From Flavobacteriales bacterium UBA3477 (GTDB lineage: Bacteria > Bacteroidota > Bacteroidia > Flavobacteriales > Schleiferiaceae): a DNA stretch of 64,000 nt. The notes under the pieces were generated by a model that did no database searches, was not told where the DNA came from, and saw only the letters and a program-made list of their open reading frames with translations. The translations under genes were made by a program, and so were the position numbers. How positions within the stretch are numbered: position 1 is the first letter of the stretch; every line of letters starts with the position of its first letter. The stretch is taken from contig DFQY01000030.1 in assembly GCA_002378005.1 (NCBI GenBank), positions 1 to 64,000 on the forward strand, given 5' to 3'. This document shows positions 54,581-62,642 of the stretch, in pieces.

Positions 54581-54659
54581 AATAAAACGGTGTTAATTGA
54601 TAATAGGTAAGTAAGGTACGGAGTCCTTGATAATTAGAATCCAAAAGGCGTGCCATAAT

Positions 54660-55145
54660 TTACTTGCGGCCCTTGGAGCGCTGCTTCTCCTGCTCCGCGG
54701 CGAAGAATTCAAGGGCGCGCTCTACTTGGAGATCGACGTTCTTTATGCGCTTGGTGGAATGGCAAATAGTGCGCTTCCGTCCGTCCGTCAAGCGCGTCCA
54801 AACCTCAGCCACGATGGGGTCTTGGTCCAATAAGGCAAGCAACACTTCCGGGATTTCCACCCCGAGCGGATTGGGGTCTTCGAAGATTTCAATAGCGACC
54901 TTTTCCCCAGCCATCATGCCTAGGTTTTTCATGTGCGCCTTACTCACCATCATGCAACGAATTCCAGGGGAATGGGTATTCAAACCGCATTGAATATCGC
55001 CTTTACCGTTGATGCGTAATACCACACGCGTGCGGTGCTTTTTAGGAAAATTGGCCACCACATCATTAGAAATACAAACCACGTGATGTGGCATGTTGGG
55101 AAACATTCGGTCAATGAAGGCAGTGTCGCTGTGTAACAACTTCAT
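54660..55145 (-). CDS. DUF1905/YdeI-type protein
   Basis: 161 residues. The N-terminal part (about 15-85) follows the DUF1905 pattern (HHVVCISNDVVANFPKKHRTRVVLRINGKGDIQCGL, SKAHMKNLGMMAGEKVAIEI). The C-terminal part has VEIPEVLLALLDQDPIVAEVW and LTDGRKRTICHSTKRIKN, like the OmdA/YdeI domain, though the family's usual Trp/Ile words are changed. Function unknown. The ATG at 55145 overlaps the peroxidase stop by one base (TAATG); a GTG two codons earlier is possible. It is the last gene of the minus-strand chain that starts with the PASTA gene. Confidence 0.75.
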   Translation of the reverse strand: MKLLHSDTAFIDRMFPNMPHHVVCISNDVVANFPKKHRTRVVLRINGKGDIQCGLNTHSPGIRCMMVSKAHMKNLGMMAGEKVAIEIFEDPNPLGVEIPEVLLALLDQDPIVAEVWTRLTDGRKRTICHSTKRIKNVDLQVERALEFFAAEQEKQRSKGRK

Positions 55146-56203
55146 TACCACGGAGAAGTGAAGGCCGTATCGGTTAAAAACTCCGTATCGGTGAAGGTGT
55201 TGAGAAAGTCAATCAGGCCTTGTTTTTGTGCCACGGACCAATTTTGTCCTACGCCCGCCGCCTTCATATTTGGATCGATGGTCGGACTTGGATGCCCGCC
55301 CATATTGTAGAATTCCACCACCTCAGCAAGCGTTTGGAACCTGCCGTCGTGCATGTATGGGAAGCTGTATTCCACATTGCGCAAGCTTGGAATCTTGAAC
55401 AACCCACGGTCGTCGGGATCACCCGTCACCGCCTCACGTCCCTCTCCTACATCGTAGGTGCTGTCCAAACCGTTGTTTGTGAATTGCAACAACCCAAATG
55501 CACCCATCTGGTAGCCCGTCGCAGCCAACCCATGGCAATGGAAACAATCGCCTTGTTCGTTGTTGTAGATATCAAAGCCAAGCTGCTCGCTGGCCGTAAA
55601 GTTGTAGGTGCCTTCGAGGTACTGGTCTAATTTACTGTTGCCGGTAATGAGCGTACGAAGGAATTGGGCCAAGGCTTTCGCTGCGTTGTCCTGGCTGATG
55701 GCGTTCTCCCCAAAAGCCTCCTCAAAGAGCTGTACATATTTAGCATCTTGTTCCAATTTCACTATGACATTTGGCCAAGTTTCGTGCATCTCAATGGGAT
55801 TGATCACAGGTTCCAACACCTGCTCCTCCAAGGTGACCGCTCGACCGTTCCAAAAGAAGAACTTCTGCCATGCAAGATTTGAAAGGACCATGGCATTGAT
55901 CTCTCCCGTAATCCCGTCGATTCCCGTGCTATAGGGGGTAGGCTCCGCAAAGTTGCTCTCTTGTAAATGGCAGCCGGCACAACTTTGACTATTATCCCCG
56001 GACAATCGCTCGTCAAAGAACAAATGACGTCCCAAACGGGCACCCTCAACCGTCATCGGGTTATCCGTCGGAATTTGTGGGGCTGGGAAGTGATCTGGGT
56101 ACTCAAGGGCTAAGGGAGTAGGTTCAAAAGTCGGTTCCGGTCCCCCACAGCTCGCTGCAAGCAACCAAGGCAATACCAACACTATGATCTTACTCTTCTT
56201 CAT
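55145..56203 (-). CDS. Dihaem cytochrome c peroxidase/MauG-family lipoprotein
   Basis: 352 residues. Signal peptide with a lipobox (LLAASC, Cys at about 19), so a lipid-anchored periplasmic or outer-membrane protein. There are two c-type haem sites, CAGCH at 75-79 and CFHCH near residue 220, separated as in bacterial dihaem peroxidases, with conserved LGRHLFFDERLSGDNSQSC. Expected to reduce H2O2 with electrons from a cytochrome, or to act on another substrate as MauG does. The start lies 14 nt inside the RluA gene; this chain of overlaps ties it to otherwise unrelated genes. Confidence 0.9.
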   Translation of the reverse strand: MKKSKIIVLVLPWLLAASCGGPEPTFEPTPLALEYPDHFPAPQIPTDNPMTVEGARLGRHLFFDERLSGDNSQSCAGCHLQESNFAEPTPYSTGIDGITGEINAMVLSNLAWQKFFFWNGRAVTLEEQVLEPVINPIEMHETWPNVIVKLEQDAKYVQLFEEAFGENAISQDNAAKALAQFLRTLITGNSKLDQYLEGTYNFTASEQLGFDIYNNEQGDCFHCHGLAATGYQMGAFGLLQFTNNGLDSTYDVGEGREAVTGDPDDRGLFKIPSLRNVEYSFPYMHDGRFQTLAEVVEFYNMGGHPSPTIDPNMKAAGVGQNWSVAQKQGLIDFLNTFTDTEFLTDTAFTSPW

Positions 56204-57269
56204 CCTTTTTTATGCCATCTCCATTGAATTGCGTGTAGTTCTCGAAACGTTCGATGACCTCGCGCATATCTTCGGGTATAACGCTTTCGAAGAATTGGAG
56301 TTCACCGGTAGCTGGATGAGTAAACCCTAAACTCTTCGCATGTAGGGCATGTCGCGGACATGCCTTGAAGCAATTCTGAATGAACTGCTTATACTTTGTA
56401 AAGGTAGTACCCTTTAAAATCTTATCGCCGCCGTAACGCTCGTCGTTGAAAAGCGGGTAACCTAGGTACTTCATGTGTACGCGTATTTGGTGCGTGCGGC
56501 CGGTCTCTAATCGGCAGCTCACCACTGTAACATACCCAAAGCGCTGCAACACCTTGTAATGAGTCACGGCATGCTTGCCTTCAGAGCCATCTTCAAAGAC
56601 AGCCATTTGCAATCTATCGCGTAAGCTTCGGCCGATGTGACCCGTTATGGTCCCTTCATCTTCTTTGACATTCCCCCACACGATGGCCACATACTCGCGG
56701 CGCGTGGTACGGTCAAAGAACTGCTTGGCCAGATGGCTCATCGCATGCTCTGAGGCAGCCACGACCATCACCCCTGAGGTATTCTTGTCGAGGCGGTGGA
56801 CTAATCCTGGGCGCTCCTCCCCGCTCTTACCCACCGGCAAATTCTCCGCGAGGTAAGCCAAACCGTGTACCAATGTACCCGAGAAATTCCCGTGTCCGGG
56901 ATGACATACCAGTCCAGGCTGCTTGTTGATAACGATGACGTGTTCGTCCCGGTGCAAGATATCGAGCGGGATTTCTTCCGGAATGAGTTCGTATTCGCGC
57001 GGCGGCTCTGCCATCACTATGGCCACCTCATCTCCAGGTTTGACCTTGTAGTTTGATTTTACTGACTGACCGTTAACATGAATGGCGCCCGCATCGGCCG
57101 CTTTTTGAATGCGACTGCGCGAAGTATCCTCCAAAAAGTTGAAGAGAAACTTGTCGACACGCAAAGGGTTTTGCCCCTTCTCTGCCCTAAAGCTGTGGTG
57201 GACGTACAAGTCGTCTCTTTCCTCTTCGTCGTGCCATTCCGTAGGGTCTACCATCAGTGCTTCATCCAT
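56190..57269 (-). CDS. RluA-family 23S rRNA pseudouridine synthase (RluD-like)
   Basis: 359 residues. An acidic N-terminal tail (about 1-30) precedes an S4 domain (LRVDKFLFNFLEDTSRSRIQKAADAGAIHVNG). The catalytic domain carries RPGLVHRLDKNTSGVMVVA with the catalytic Asp, then RREYVAIVWG and ETGRTHQIRVHMKYLGYPLFND. The combination suggests RluD, which modifies helix 69 of 23S rRNA. Start at 57269; an ATG five codons later (57254) overlaps the T9SS gene stop in TGATG and is equally plausible. Confidence 0.92.
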   Translation of the reverse strand: MDEALMVDPTEWHDEEERDDLYVHHSFRAEKGQNPLRVDKFLFNFLEDTSRSRIQKAADAGAIHVNGQSVKSNYKVKPGDEVAIVMAEPPREYELIPEEIPLDILHRDEHVIVINKQPGLVCHPGHGNFSGTLVHGLAYLAENLPVGKSGEERPGLVHRLDKNTSGVMVVAASEHAMSHLAKQFFDRTTRREYVAIVWGNVKEDEGTITGHIGRSLRDRLQMAVFEDGSEGKHAVTHYKVLQRFGYVTVVSCRLETGRTHQIRVHMKYLGYPLFNDERYGGDKILKGTTFTKYKQFIQNCFKACPRHALHAKSLGFTHPATGELQFFESVIPEDMREVIERFENYTQFNGDGIKKDEEE

Positions 57270-59080
57270 TTTGTGCGCCAGAATTGGTCGCCTTGAATAA
57301 TCTCCATAACGTACGCCCCAGCCGCTAAGGCGGAAATGTCTACAGTTGTGCGAGGGGTGCTGCGTTGTTCTATCAATATTCTGCCGTCCATTCCTACGAT
57401 GCGAACAATCATATCGCCTTCCCCATAGGATTCAACATTAAGTTCTGTTGTCGCTGGGTTAGGATAGAACTTAAACTCTCGGCCGTCAGTACAAATAGGT
57501 AGCTTCATATTCGCCGGATCGTAACGGAAATACGGCCGCATGATGAGTGTCCCTGTTTCGAGTGAGGGGTACCAATTAAATCCATCGCCGTAATACCTCG
57601 GCATGTTGTTTGGCAATGCGCGGTGACGGTCTAAGCCCACATAAACCGTACTCTGGGTGCTCATATCTACATAGCCTATCCATACTGCATTATAGGCACT
57701 GATGTCTATGGCAGAATCTAAAGAATAAGGGATGACATCACCGATATTCCAACCTCGCGTTCCTTCGTAGGTAGAATCAGACATATAGAGGAGCTGGCCT
57801 GGAGCGTCGCCGCTGTCCGCAGGCGCCCACACAGCAATCTTAAAGGCATTGTTATCCTCCTTGAAGGTGATAAAGTTGAACGCCACCCCCTTCAACGAAT
57901 CCGAATTCCCCAATCCGCCGGTGATGAATTTCTGCGCCACTCGTGACCCTATGACATTCTCAATTCCATAGGCACGTTCAGCTGTGCCGTCATCAAGCGA
58001 TAGGTAATTGTCCAATTCTAATCTACCGCGCACAGTATCGTTAGAACGAAGCCCGGCGGCTGAACCGTCGAACCAAACTTTGGTCTCCACTACGGTCGGA
58101 CCGGTGAGGGTGCCTAAGGCTGAGCCAGGCACCGCAACATCAAAGGTTTGGTCCTGGTCATGTTGGGTATTGGTGATTACAGGTACCGCAGTCAATTGCT
58201 GAACCAACGAGCCGTTCTCAAACCAGCGGTATTGCCCTAGGTTCAAACTCCAACCTCCAGAAGGTACGGTGCCCATACGTCTGTAGGTGAAGGTCATCGA
58301 GGAAGGGCGATTGGCCAGGGAGTTACTCATATCCAACCACCAAGGCCACGAAGTATAATTCTTGTTTCCCACAATAAGCGGGTGAGCACGGGCAAAGGCG
58401 GGCTCAGTGATAATGGAATCTGCCGCATTGCGGTCTTTATCTAGTTGAACATAGTCCACATTCCATATATCATAGGCACCTCCGCGTGCGCCATAAGCTG
58501 CAATACGAAAGCGAAAACCTTTTTGGAGATAATTGGCCCCTTGAACAGGAATCATCGCCGTGCGGAAAGCATCGGCACTGCCCGTTCCCTTGGCTCCCCA
58601 AGTGTAGGACCATTGGCCGTCGATGGGAGAATAAAATTCGACCACCAAACTATCCGTTGGACTGGGCGCCTCGCCCAAACCGGCGCGCTGGTACTGGAAC
58701 GACAACCACACGTTGCTCATGCCTTGGAAATTCAAGTAATTCGACGTCAGCACGTCGGCCAACGTATCGCTGTTGGTACTGCCAGGAACATAGGGTTTTC
58801 CGAAAGCATTACAACCGTCGAAGGTGGCTACTCCCACCGAGTTCTGATACAGCGGCATGGCATCATTGATCCAAACATTTGCATCACTCCATAAAGCCGG
58901 GTTTGGCGCACCACCGACACCTGAGAAATCATCGACAAAAGGAGGAAGTATGGTATCCGTCGTTTCTATACCATAAGCGACCATGGAAGCACCACTAGCC
59001 CAGGGAAGTGTTACTTCTTGCACTTGGGCAAAAGCAGGACTGATTACCCAAAGGGATAGCAAAAGTTTGAAGTACTTCAT
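57254..59080 (-). CDS. T9SS-secreted protein with type A sorting domain
   Basis: 608 residues. Signal peptide (MKYFKLLLSLWVISPAFA). A large beta-rich ectodomain of unrecognised family, with a jelly-roll-like start (VDDFSGVGGAPNPALWSDANVWIND) seen in Bacteroidota surface proteins. The C-terminal 70 residues are a type A sorting domain: FKFYPNPATTELNVES, then RIVGMDGRIL and LAAGAYVMEIIQGDQFWRTKWMKH. It is exported through the type IX system and probably anchored on, or released from, the surface. It is 3 nt after the PASTA gene and overlaps the RluA gene. Confidence 0.9.
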   Translation of the reverse strand: MKYFKLLLSLWVISPAFAQVQEVTLPWASGASMVAYGIETTDTILPPFVDDFSGVGGAPNPALWSDANVWINDAMPLYQNSVGVATFDGCNAFGKPYVPGSTNSDTLADVLTSNYLNFQGMSNVWLSFQYQRAGLGEAPSPTDSLVVEFYSPIDGQWSYTWGAKGTGSADAFRTAMIPVQGANYLQKGFRFRIAAYGARGGAYDIWNVDYVQLDKDRNAADSIITEPAFARAHPLIVGNKNYTSWPWWLDMSNSLANRPSSMTFTYRRMGTVPSGGWSLNLGQYRWFENGSLVQQLTAVPVITNTQHDQDQTFDVAVPGSALGTLTGPTVVETKVWFDGSAAGLRSNDTVRGRLELDNYLSLDDGTAERAYGIENVIGSRVAQKFITGGLGNSDSLKGVAFNFITFKEDNNAFKIAVWAPADSGDAPGQLLYMSDSTYEGTRGWNIGDVIPYSLDSAIDISAYNAVWIGYVDMSTQSTVYVGLDRHRALPNNMPRYYGDGFNWYPSLETGTLIMRPYFRYDPANMKLPICTDGREFKFYPNPATTELNVESYGEGDMIVRIVGMDGRILIEQRSTPRTTVDISALAAGAYVMEIIQGDQFWRTKWMKH

Positions 59081-59083
59081 GAA

Positions 59084-59896
59084 TTACAGGTTGGTAATAT
59101 CTGAAGTTTCTTGAACGGGAGCAGGAGCCTCTGAGGTCAACCATAGATCGACAGAACTTCCCGCAGGCACCATCATATCAGCTTCAAATACTGGGTACTG
59201 TCGGTTAACGAACACCTCAGCAGAATCTTGTACTTCGTCGGTATAGGTCAATGCTCCTAAATTCAGACTATAGGTCATCAAGGCTTGCTTGGCCTGGTCT
59301 AAACGCAATCCCATTAGATCTGGCAAATACATCTCCGCATTGCCTTGGCCGCCACTAATATATAGGGTGAAATGTGATCCCGTGGGGTATAGAGCCTGTT
59401 CTTCCGCAATTCTGCCCATAGCATCTATTACCTTCAATACCAAATCATGACTCAGGTCTGGCACGAGAACGAGGGAGTCGACGATCATGCCCTTTTGTTT
59501 GAATTTGGCGGTGACGTACCCTACTAATTGGTCTTTATAATTTGGCAATGGATACTTTGGAAGCTTTGATGGATTCGTACTCAGCATGAGTTTACGTCCC
59601 AATTTTACTAGCGCAAACGCCTCCGGAAACAGCTCCACTACAGCACCTTCCGCCACACCTGGCACATAATGCGTGCTATCAATGACTTCAAAAGTCAGTC
59701 CGAATGAATCAATGATTTGGGCGGCCTCATCTAAGGCCATCAAACGAACATCCGGTACTTGCACCGTCTTGCCGTGCTGCGTCGTTCTATTCATCCAGAA
59801 CAACACGCTTCCACCCACAATAATCACAAACAAGCCGCCGAAGAGCACCGTCTTCAAAAAGAGCTTAGTAAAAAGGAATCTAATCCACTGCTTCAT
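59084..59896 (-). CDS. Membrane-anchored PASTA-domain protein
   Basis: 270 residues. A short cytoplasmic basic start is followed by one membrane segment (about 13-31, LKTVLFGGLFVIIVGGSVLFW) and three PASTA repeats: VQVPDVRLMALDEAAQIIDSFGL, a middle diverged repeat (YKDQLVGYVTAKFKQKGM), and MYLPDLMGLRLDQAKQALMTYSL. PASTA repeats bind muropeptides or beta-lactams. There is no kinase domain, so this is a stand-alone periplasmic sensor or scaffold, common next to ddl in Flavobacteriia. It diverges from ddl. The box TATCTTTA stands 4 nt before its ATG. Confidence 0.88.
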   Translation of the reverse strand: MKQWIRFLFTKLFLKTVLFGGLFVIIVGGSVLFWMNRTTQHGKTVQVPDVRLMALDEAAQIIDSFGLTFEVIDSTHYVPGVAEGAVVELFPEAFALVKLGRKLMLSTNPSKLPKYPLPNYKDQLVGYVTAKFKQKGMIVDSLVLVPDLSHDLVLKVIDAMGRIAEEQALYPTGSHFTLYISGGQGNAEMYLPDLMGLRLDQAKQALMTYSLNLGALTYTDEVQDSAEVFVNRQYPVFEADMMVPAGSSVDLWLTSEAPAPVQETSDITNL

Positions 59897-59900
59897 GAGG

Positions 59901-59908
59901 TAAAGATA
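59901..59908 (-). promoter_or_regulatory. -7-like box four bases before the PASTA gene
   Basis: TATCTTTA on the minus strand has one mismatch (final G to A) to TAnnTTTG and lies exactly 4 nt before the ATG at 59896. Confidence 0.4.
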
Positions 59909-59944
59909 CTTTTTTGGACCCTACTGAAGAAGCTTCCAAAGCAT

Positions 59945-59952
59945 TACATTTA
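59945..59952 (+). promoter_or_regulatory. -7-like box of ddl
   Basis: TACATTTA has one mismatch to TAnnTTTG and lies 17 nt before the ddl ATG, the same spacing as at gpmI. Confidence 0.4.
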
Positions 59953-59969
59953 CACCAATACAAATCCCT

Positions 59970-60923
59970 ATGAAAACAGTCGTTGTTCTTGCCGGTGGAT
60001 ATTCCACTGAACATGAAATCAGCCTTGCCTCCGGGCGCACTGCTGAGGCCGCTTTTATTGAGGCGGGATACAAAGTGCTCTTCGTTGTTTTGAAGAAAGA
60101 CGGCTTTTGGTTGAAGGACCAATTCATCAAACTCACCGACCTCGGCGCCGACTTCGTTTTCAACGTCATTCACGGCACTCCTGGCGAAGACGGGCACATC
60201 TCGGGAATGCTCGAAGTATTCGGCATCCCTCACAGCACCTGCCCCACCTTCCAAAGTGCTCTGACCTTCAACAAAGCCCGCTGTAACCAAATATTGCGCA
60301 CCGCCGGCTACGACGTTCCGAAAGGACAGCTCTTTACCCAATTGCCGGACCTCGACCTTTTCAATACTTGGAACTTCCCAGTATTCGTGAAGCCGAACCG
60401 CGCCGGATCCAGTTTTGGCGTCACACGTGTGGAAGCCACTGAGGAACTTGAAGCCGCCTTTAATTATGCTTTCTCCGAGGACGATGAAGTGCTGGTGGAA
60501 GAAGGCGTTATTGGTACAGAGGTAGGATGCGGCGTGCTGCGCTACAATGGCGAACAACCGGAGGCCATCGCTATCACCGAAATCGTTCCCACCGAAGCTA
60601 AATTCTTCGACTATAAAGCTAAATACGAAGGCAAGAGCCAGGAAATCACTCCTGCTCGAATCTCCACTGATGTCGCTGAAAAAATCAGTGAAATTTCAAC
60701 GGCCATGTACGACCACCTAAAACTCGAGGGCATCGTTCGGATCGACTTTATCATCACAGCAGGAGAGGAACCAATAATGATTGAAATAAACAGTATCCCT
60801 GGCCTCAGCCCAGCGAGTATTATTCCGCAACAAATTGCACACAGAGGCTGGAAATTAAGTGAAGTATTGGCCCAATTGGCCGAAGAATCCATCGCCAGAA
60901 CCCAAGCCAAAAAGATTGGCTAA
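59970..60923 (+). CDS. ddl: D-alanine-D-alanine ligase
   Basis: 317-residue ATP-grasp enzyme that makes the D-Ala-D-Ala dipeptide for peptidoglycan. VLAGGYSTEHEISLASGR is the N-terminal loop with the catalytic Glu. FVKPNRAGSSFGVTRVE binds ATP. The C-terminal metal ligands are RIDFIIT and MIEINSIPGLSPASIIPQQ. It complements murA elsewhere in the window. It is upstream of coaD at 9 nt and divergent from the PASTA gene, a functional grouping around the cell wall. Confidence 0.95.
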   Translation: MKTVVVLAGGYSTEHEISLASGRTAEAAFIEAGYKVLFVVLKKDGFWLKDQFIKLTDLGADFVFNVIHGTPGEDGHISGMLEVFGIPHSTCPTFQSALTFNKARCNQILRTAGYDVPKGQLFTQLPDLDLFNTWNFPVFVKPNRAGSSFGVTRVEATEELEAAFNYAFSEDDEVLVEEGVIGTEVGCGVLRYNGEQPEAIAITEIVPTEAKFFDYKAKYEGKSQEITPARISTDVAEKISEISTAMYDHLKLEGIVRIDFIITAGEEPIMIEINSIPGLSPASIIPQQIAHRGWKLSEVLAQLAEESIARTQAKKIG

Positions 60924-60928
60924 CTTCG
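60921..60928 (+). promoter_or_regulatory. -7-like box four bases before coaD
   Basis: TAACTTCG has one mismatch to TAnnTTTG and lies exactly 4 nt before the ATG at 60933. It includes the ddl stop codon (TAA), so the match may be partly constrained by that codon. Confidence 0.3.
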
Positions 60929-60932
60929 TACC

Positions 60933-61391
60933 ATGTCTAGAATTGCACTCTTCCCCGGATCTTTCGACCCCATTACCCTGGGGCATGTAGATATTATCGA
61001 ACGTGCGGTCCCTCTCTTCGACGAGATTAAAATCGCAGTAGGTACCAACAGTGCGAAAAACTACCTCTTCTCACTTGAGCAGCGGGTCAAATGGATCGAG
61101 CAGACCTTCGCAAACGAACCCAAAGTCAGCGTCATTACCTACGAAGGATTGACGGTTGATTTTGCTAGGGAGCTAGGGGTCCAATTCCTATTGCGCGGCC
61201 TTCGCAACCCGGCAGATTTTGAATTTGAAAAAGCCATCGCTCAAGCCAACCGAGAGATGGTACCAGATTTAGAAACTGTCTTTCTTCTCACCAGTGCGCG
61301 CTACGCTTACATCAGCTCGAGCATCGTGAGAGAAGTCTACAACCACGGCGGGGATTTCCAGAAATTCGTTCCCGCTTCGGTGCAACCTTAA
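60933..61391 (+). CDS. coaD: Phosphopantetheine adenylyltransferase
   Basis: 152-residue nucleotidyltransferase, the fourth step of coenzyme A synthesis. N-terminal FPGSFDPITLGHVDII contains the TxGH nucleotide site. RGLRNPADFEFE and SARYAYISSSIVREV (the ISSSxVRE motif) complete it. Length is typical (about 160). The stop codon overlaps the convergent NUDIX gene's stop in TTAA. Confidence 0.96.
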   Translation: MSRIALFPGSFDPITLGHVDIIERAVPLFDEIKIAVGTNSAKNYLFSLEQRVKWIEQTFANEPKVSVITYEGLTVDFARELGVQFLLRGLRNPADFEFEKAIAQANREMVPDLETVFLLTSARYAYISSSIVREVYNHGGDFQKFVPASVQP

Positions 61392-62002
61392 GCTTCCTCG
61401 ATAAATTTCTCGAAGGTTTCTGTTAAACTATTGTACGTCGGCAACTCCTCCATACGCTGCTTTAACAGCACAGGCGTTGCCCAATACACGGCCGTGATGC
61501 CCTCATCAATCTGGGGCTTGAGCTTCTTAGAATAATCCGTCACCATGGGATACCAATAGGTCGTCTTGAGCATGTATTCTCCTTTGTCCGGGTAGCAATG
61601 ATAGGTGCGTACGGCGGGTCCTGTGATCTTACATCGCTTCACCCTACATTCCTCTTGAACCTCACGAACAGCACATACTTCAACAGTTTCTTTAGATTCT
61701 AATTTGCCTTTGGGCATGTCCAATTTTCCGTTGCGTTCAATAACCAGCAACTCGCTGGCCACGTTGCGCACCCAACCGCCCGCAGCAATAACGTGCTGAT
61801 GCAAAGTAATGAAGTAAGCCCAGAACACATGATCCTGTCCTATCTCGAAAGTCCGAGTCTCCGATCCGTTATAGCATTCTTTCAACCAGCGTTTAACACT
61901 TTTCAGTGTAAGTAACGTGTTTATAAAATCAGGAGCTTCATGGCCCGGAACCGGCACCAAAATGGCGCCCCTAATGAAAACTTTCACGTAATTTTGCAGC
62001 AT
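61388..62002 (-). CDS. NUDIX-domain hydrolase
   Basis: 204 residues. The N-terminal 80 are of unknown type (a short alpha/beta region, VKVFIRGAILVPVPGHEAP). A Nudix domain follows with the box at residues 99-121, GKLESKE-x7-REVQEECRV. It matches GX5EX7REUXEEXGU except that the Gly before the last hydrophobic residue is Arg120. Both catalytic Glu residues are kept. Substrate unknown. Start at 62002: the ATG overlaps the divergent pyrE ATG in CATG (62000-62003). It is preceded at 4 nt by TTGTTTTG, a one-mismatch -7 box lying inside pyrE. Confidence 0.85.
   Translation of the reverse strand: MLQNYVKVFIRGAILVPVPGHEAPDFINTLLTLKSVKRWLKECYNGSETRTFEIGQDHVFWAYFITLHQHVIAAGGWVRNVASELLVIERNGKLDMPKGKLESKETVEVCAVREVQEECRVKRCKITGPAVRTYHCYPDKGEYMLKTTYWYPMVTDYSKKLKPQIDEGITAVYWATPVLLKQRMEELPTYNSLTETFEKFIEEA
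61989..61996 (+). promoter_or_regulatory. -7 promoter box four bases before pyrE
   Basis: TAATTTTG is a perfect TAnnTTTG exactly 4 nt (CAGC) before the pyrE ATG. It lies inside the first codons of the divergent NUDIX gene. Confidence 0.6.
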
Positions 62003-62642
62003 GATACAAAACAAACAAGTGGCGCTCAAAACAGCTGAGAGCCTATTGCAAATTAAAGCAATCAAATTACAACCGGAAAACCCTTTTACATGGGCTAGTG
62101 GGTGGAAAAGTCCAATTTATTGTGATAACCGACTCACCCTGAGTTTCCCCACCATTCGCAACTTCCTAAAAATTGAGTTCGCCAAGCAAATAGAAGAGAT
62201 CTACGGAAAACCAGATTATATAGCAGGTGTAGCCACTGGAGCCATCGCCATCGGCGTACTTGTTGCCGAATATATGGGCTTACCTTTCATCTATGTCCGC
62301 GACAAGGCAAAAGGCCACGGCCGTCAAAATCAGGTTGAAGGATTTTTCGAACCGGGCAGTAATGTCGTTGTCATTGAAGACCTTGTATCTACAGGCGGTT
62401 CTTCCCTAAAAGCAGTCACCGCACTGAAAGAGGCTGGTGCACGAGTGTTGGGGATGCTTGCCATCTTTACCTATGATTTTCAAGTTTCTCGCGACAATTT
62501 CGAAGAATCGAGCGTTCGCTTGAACACGCTAAGTGATTATCACCACCTCTTGGAGCTAGCCGAAGAACAAGGTTCTATTCTACCGGACCAGTTGGATTTG
62601 CTCAGAGAATGGCGCGTAGACCCGTCAAGCTGGGGCCAATAA
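62001..62642 (+). CDS. pyrE: Orotate phosphoribosyltransferase
   Basis: 213-residue enzyme that joins orotate and PRPP to give OMP in pyrimidine synthesis. ENPFTWASGWKSPIYCDNRL is the orotate loop, VATGAIAIGVLVAEYMGLPFIYVRDKAKGHGRQNQVEG the flexible loop, and VVIEDLVSTGGSSLKAV the PRPP-binding motif. carA in the same window feeds the same pathway but is not linked. The start is fixed by the conserved N-terminus; it abuts the NUDIX gene at both codon and promoter level. The stop abuts the convergent birA stop. Confidence 0.95.
   Translation: MIQNKQVALKTAESLLQIKAIKLQPENPFTWASGWKSPIYCDNRLTLSFPTIRNFLKIEFAKQIEEIYGKPDYIAGVATGAIAIGVLVAEYMGLPFIYVRDKAKGHGRQNQVEGFFEPGSNVVVIEDLVSTGGSSLKAVTALKEAGARVLGMLAIFTYDFQVSRDNFEESSVRLNTLSDYHHLLELAEEQGSILPDQLDLLREWRVDPSSWGQ
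62007..62014 (-). promoter_or_regulatory. -7-like box four bases before the NUDIX gene
   Basis: TTGTTTTG on the minus strand has one mismatch (A to T) to TAnnTTTG and lies exactly 4 nt (TATC) before the ATG at 62002. It is inside the pyrE coding region. Confidence 0.35.

Noticed and set aside
54581..54659. A small gene or RNA between the lipoprotein and DUF1905 genes
   Set aside because: No open frame of reasonable length, no -7 box, no stem with a U-tract. The 79 nt show nothing I can support.
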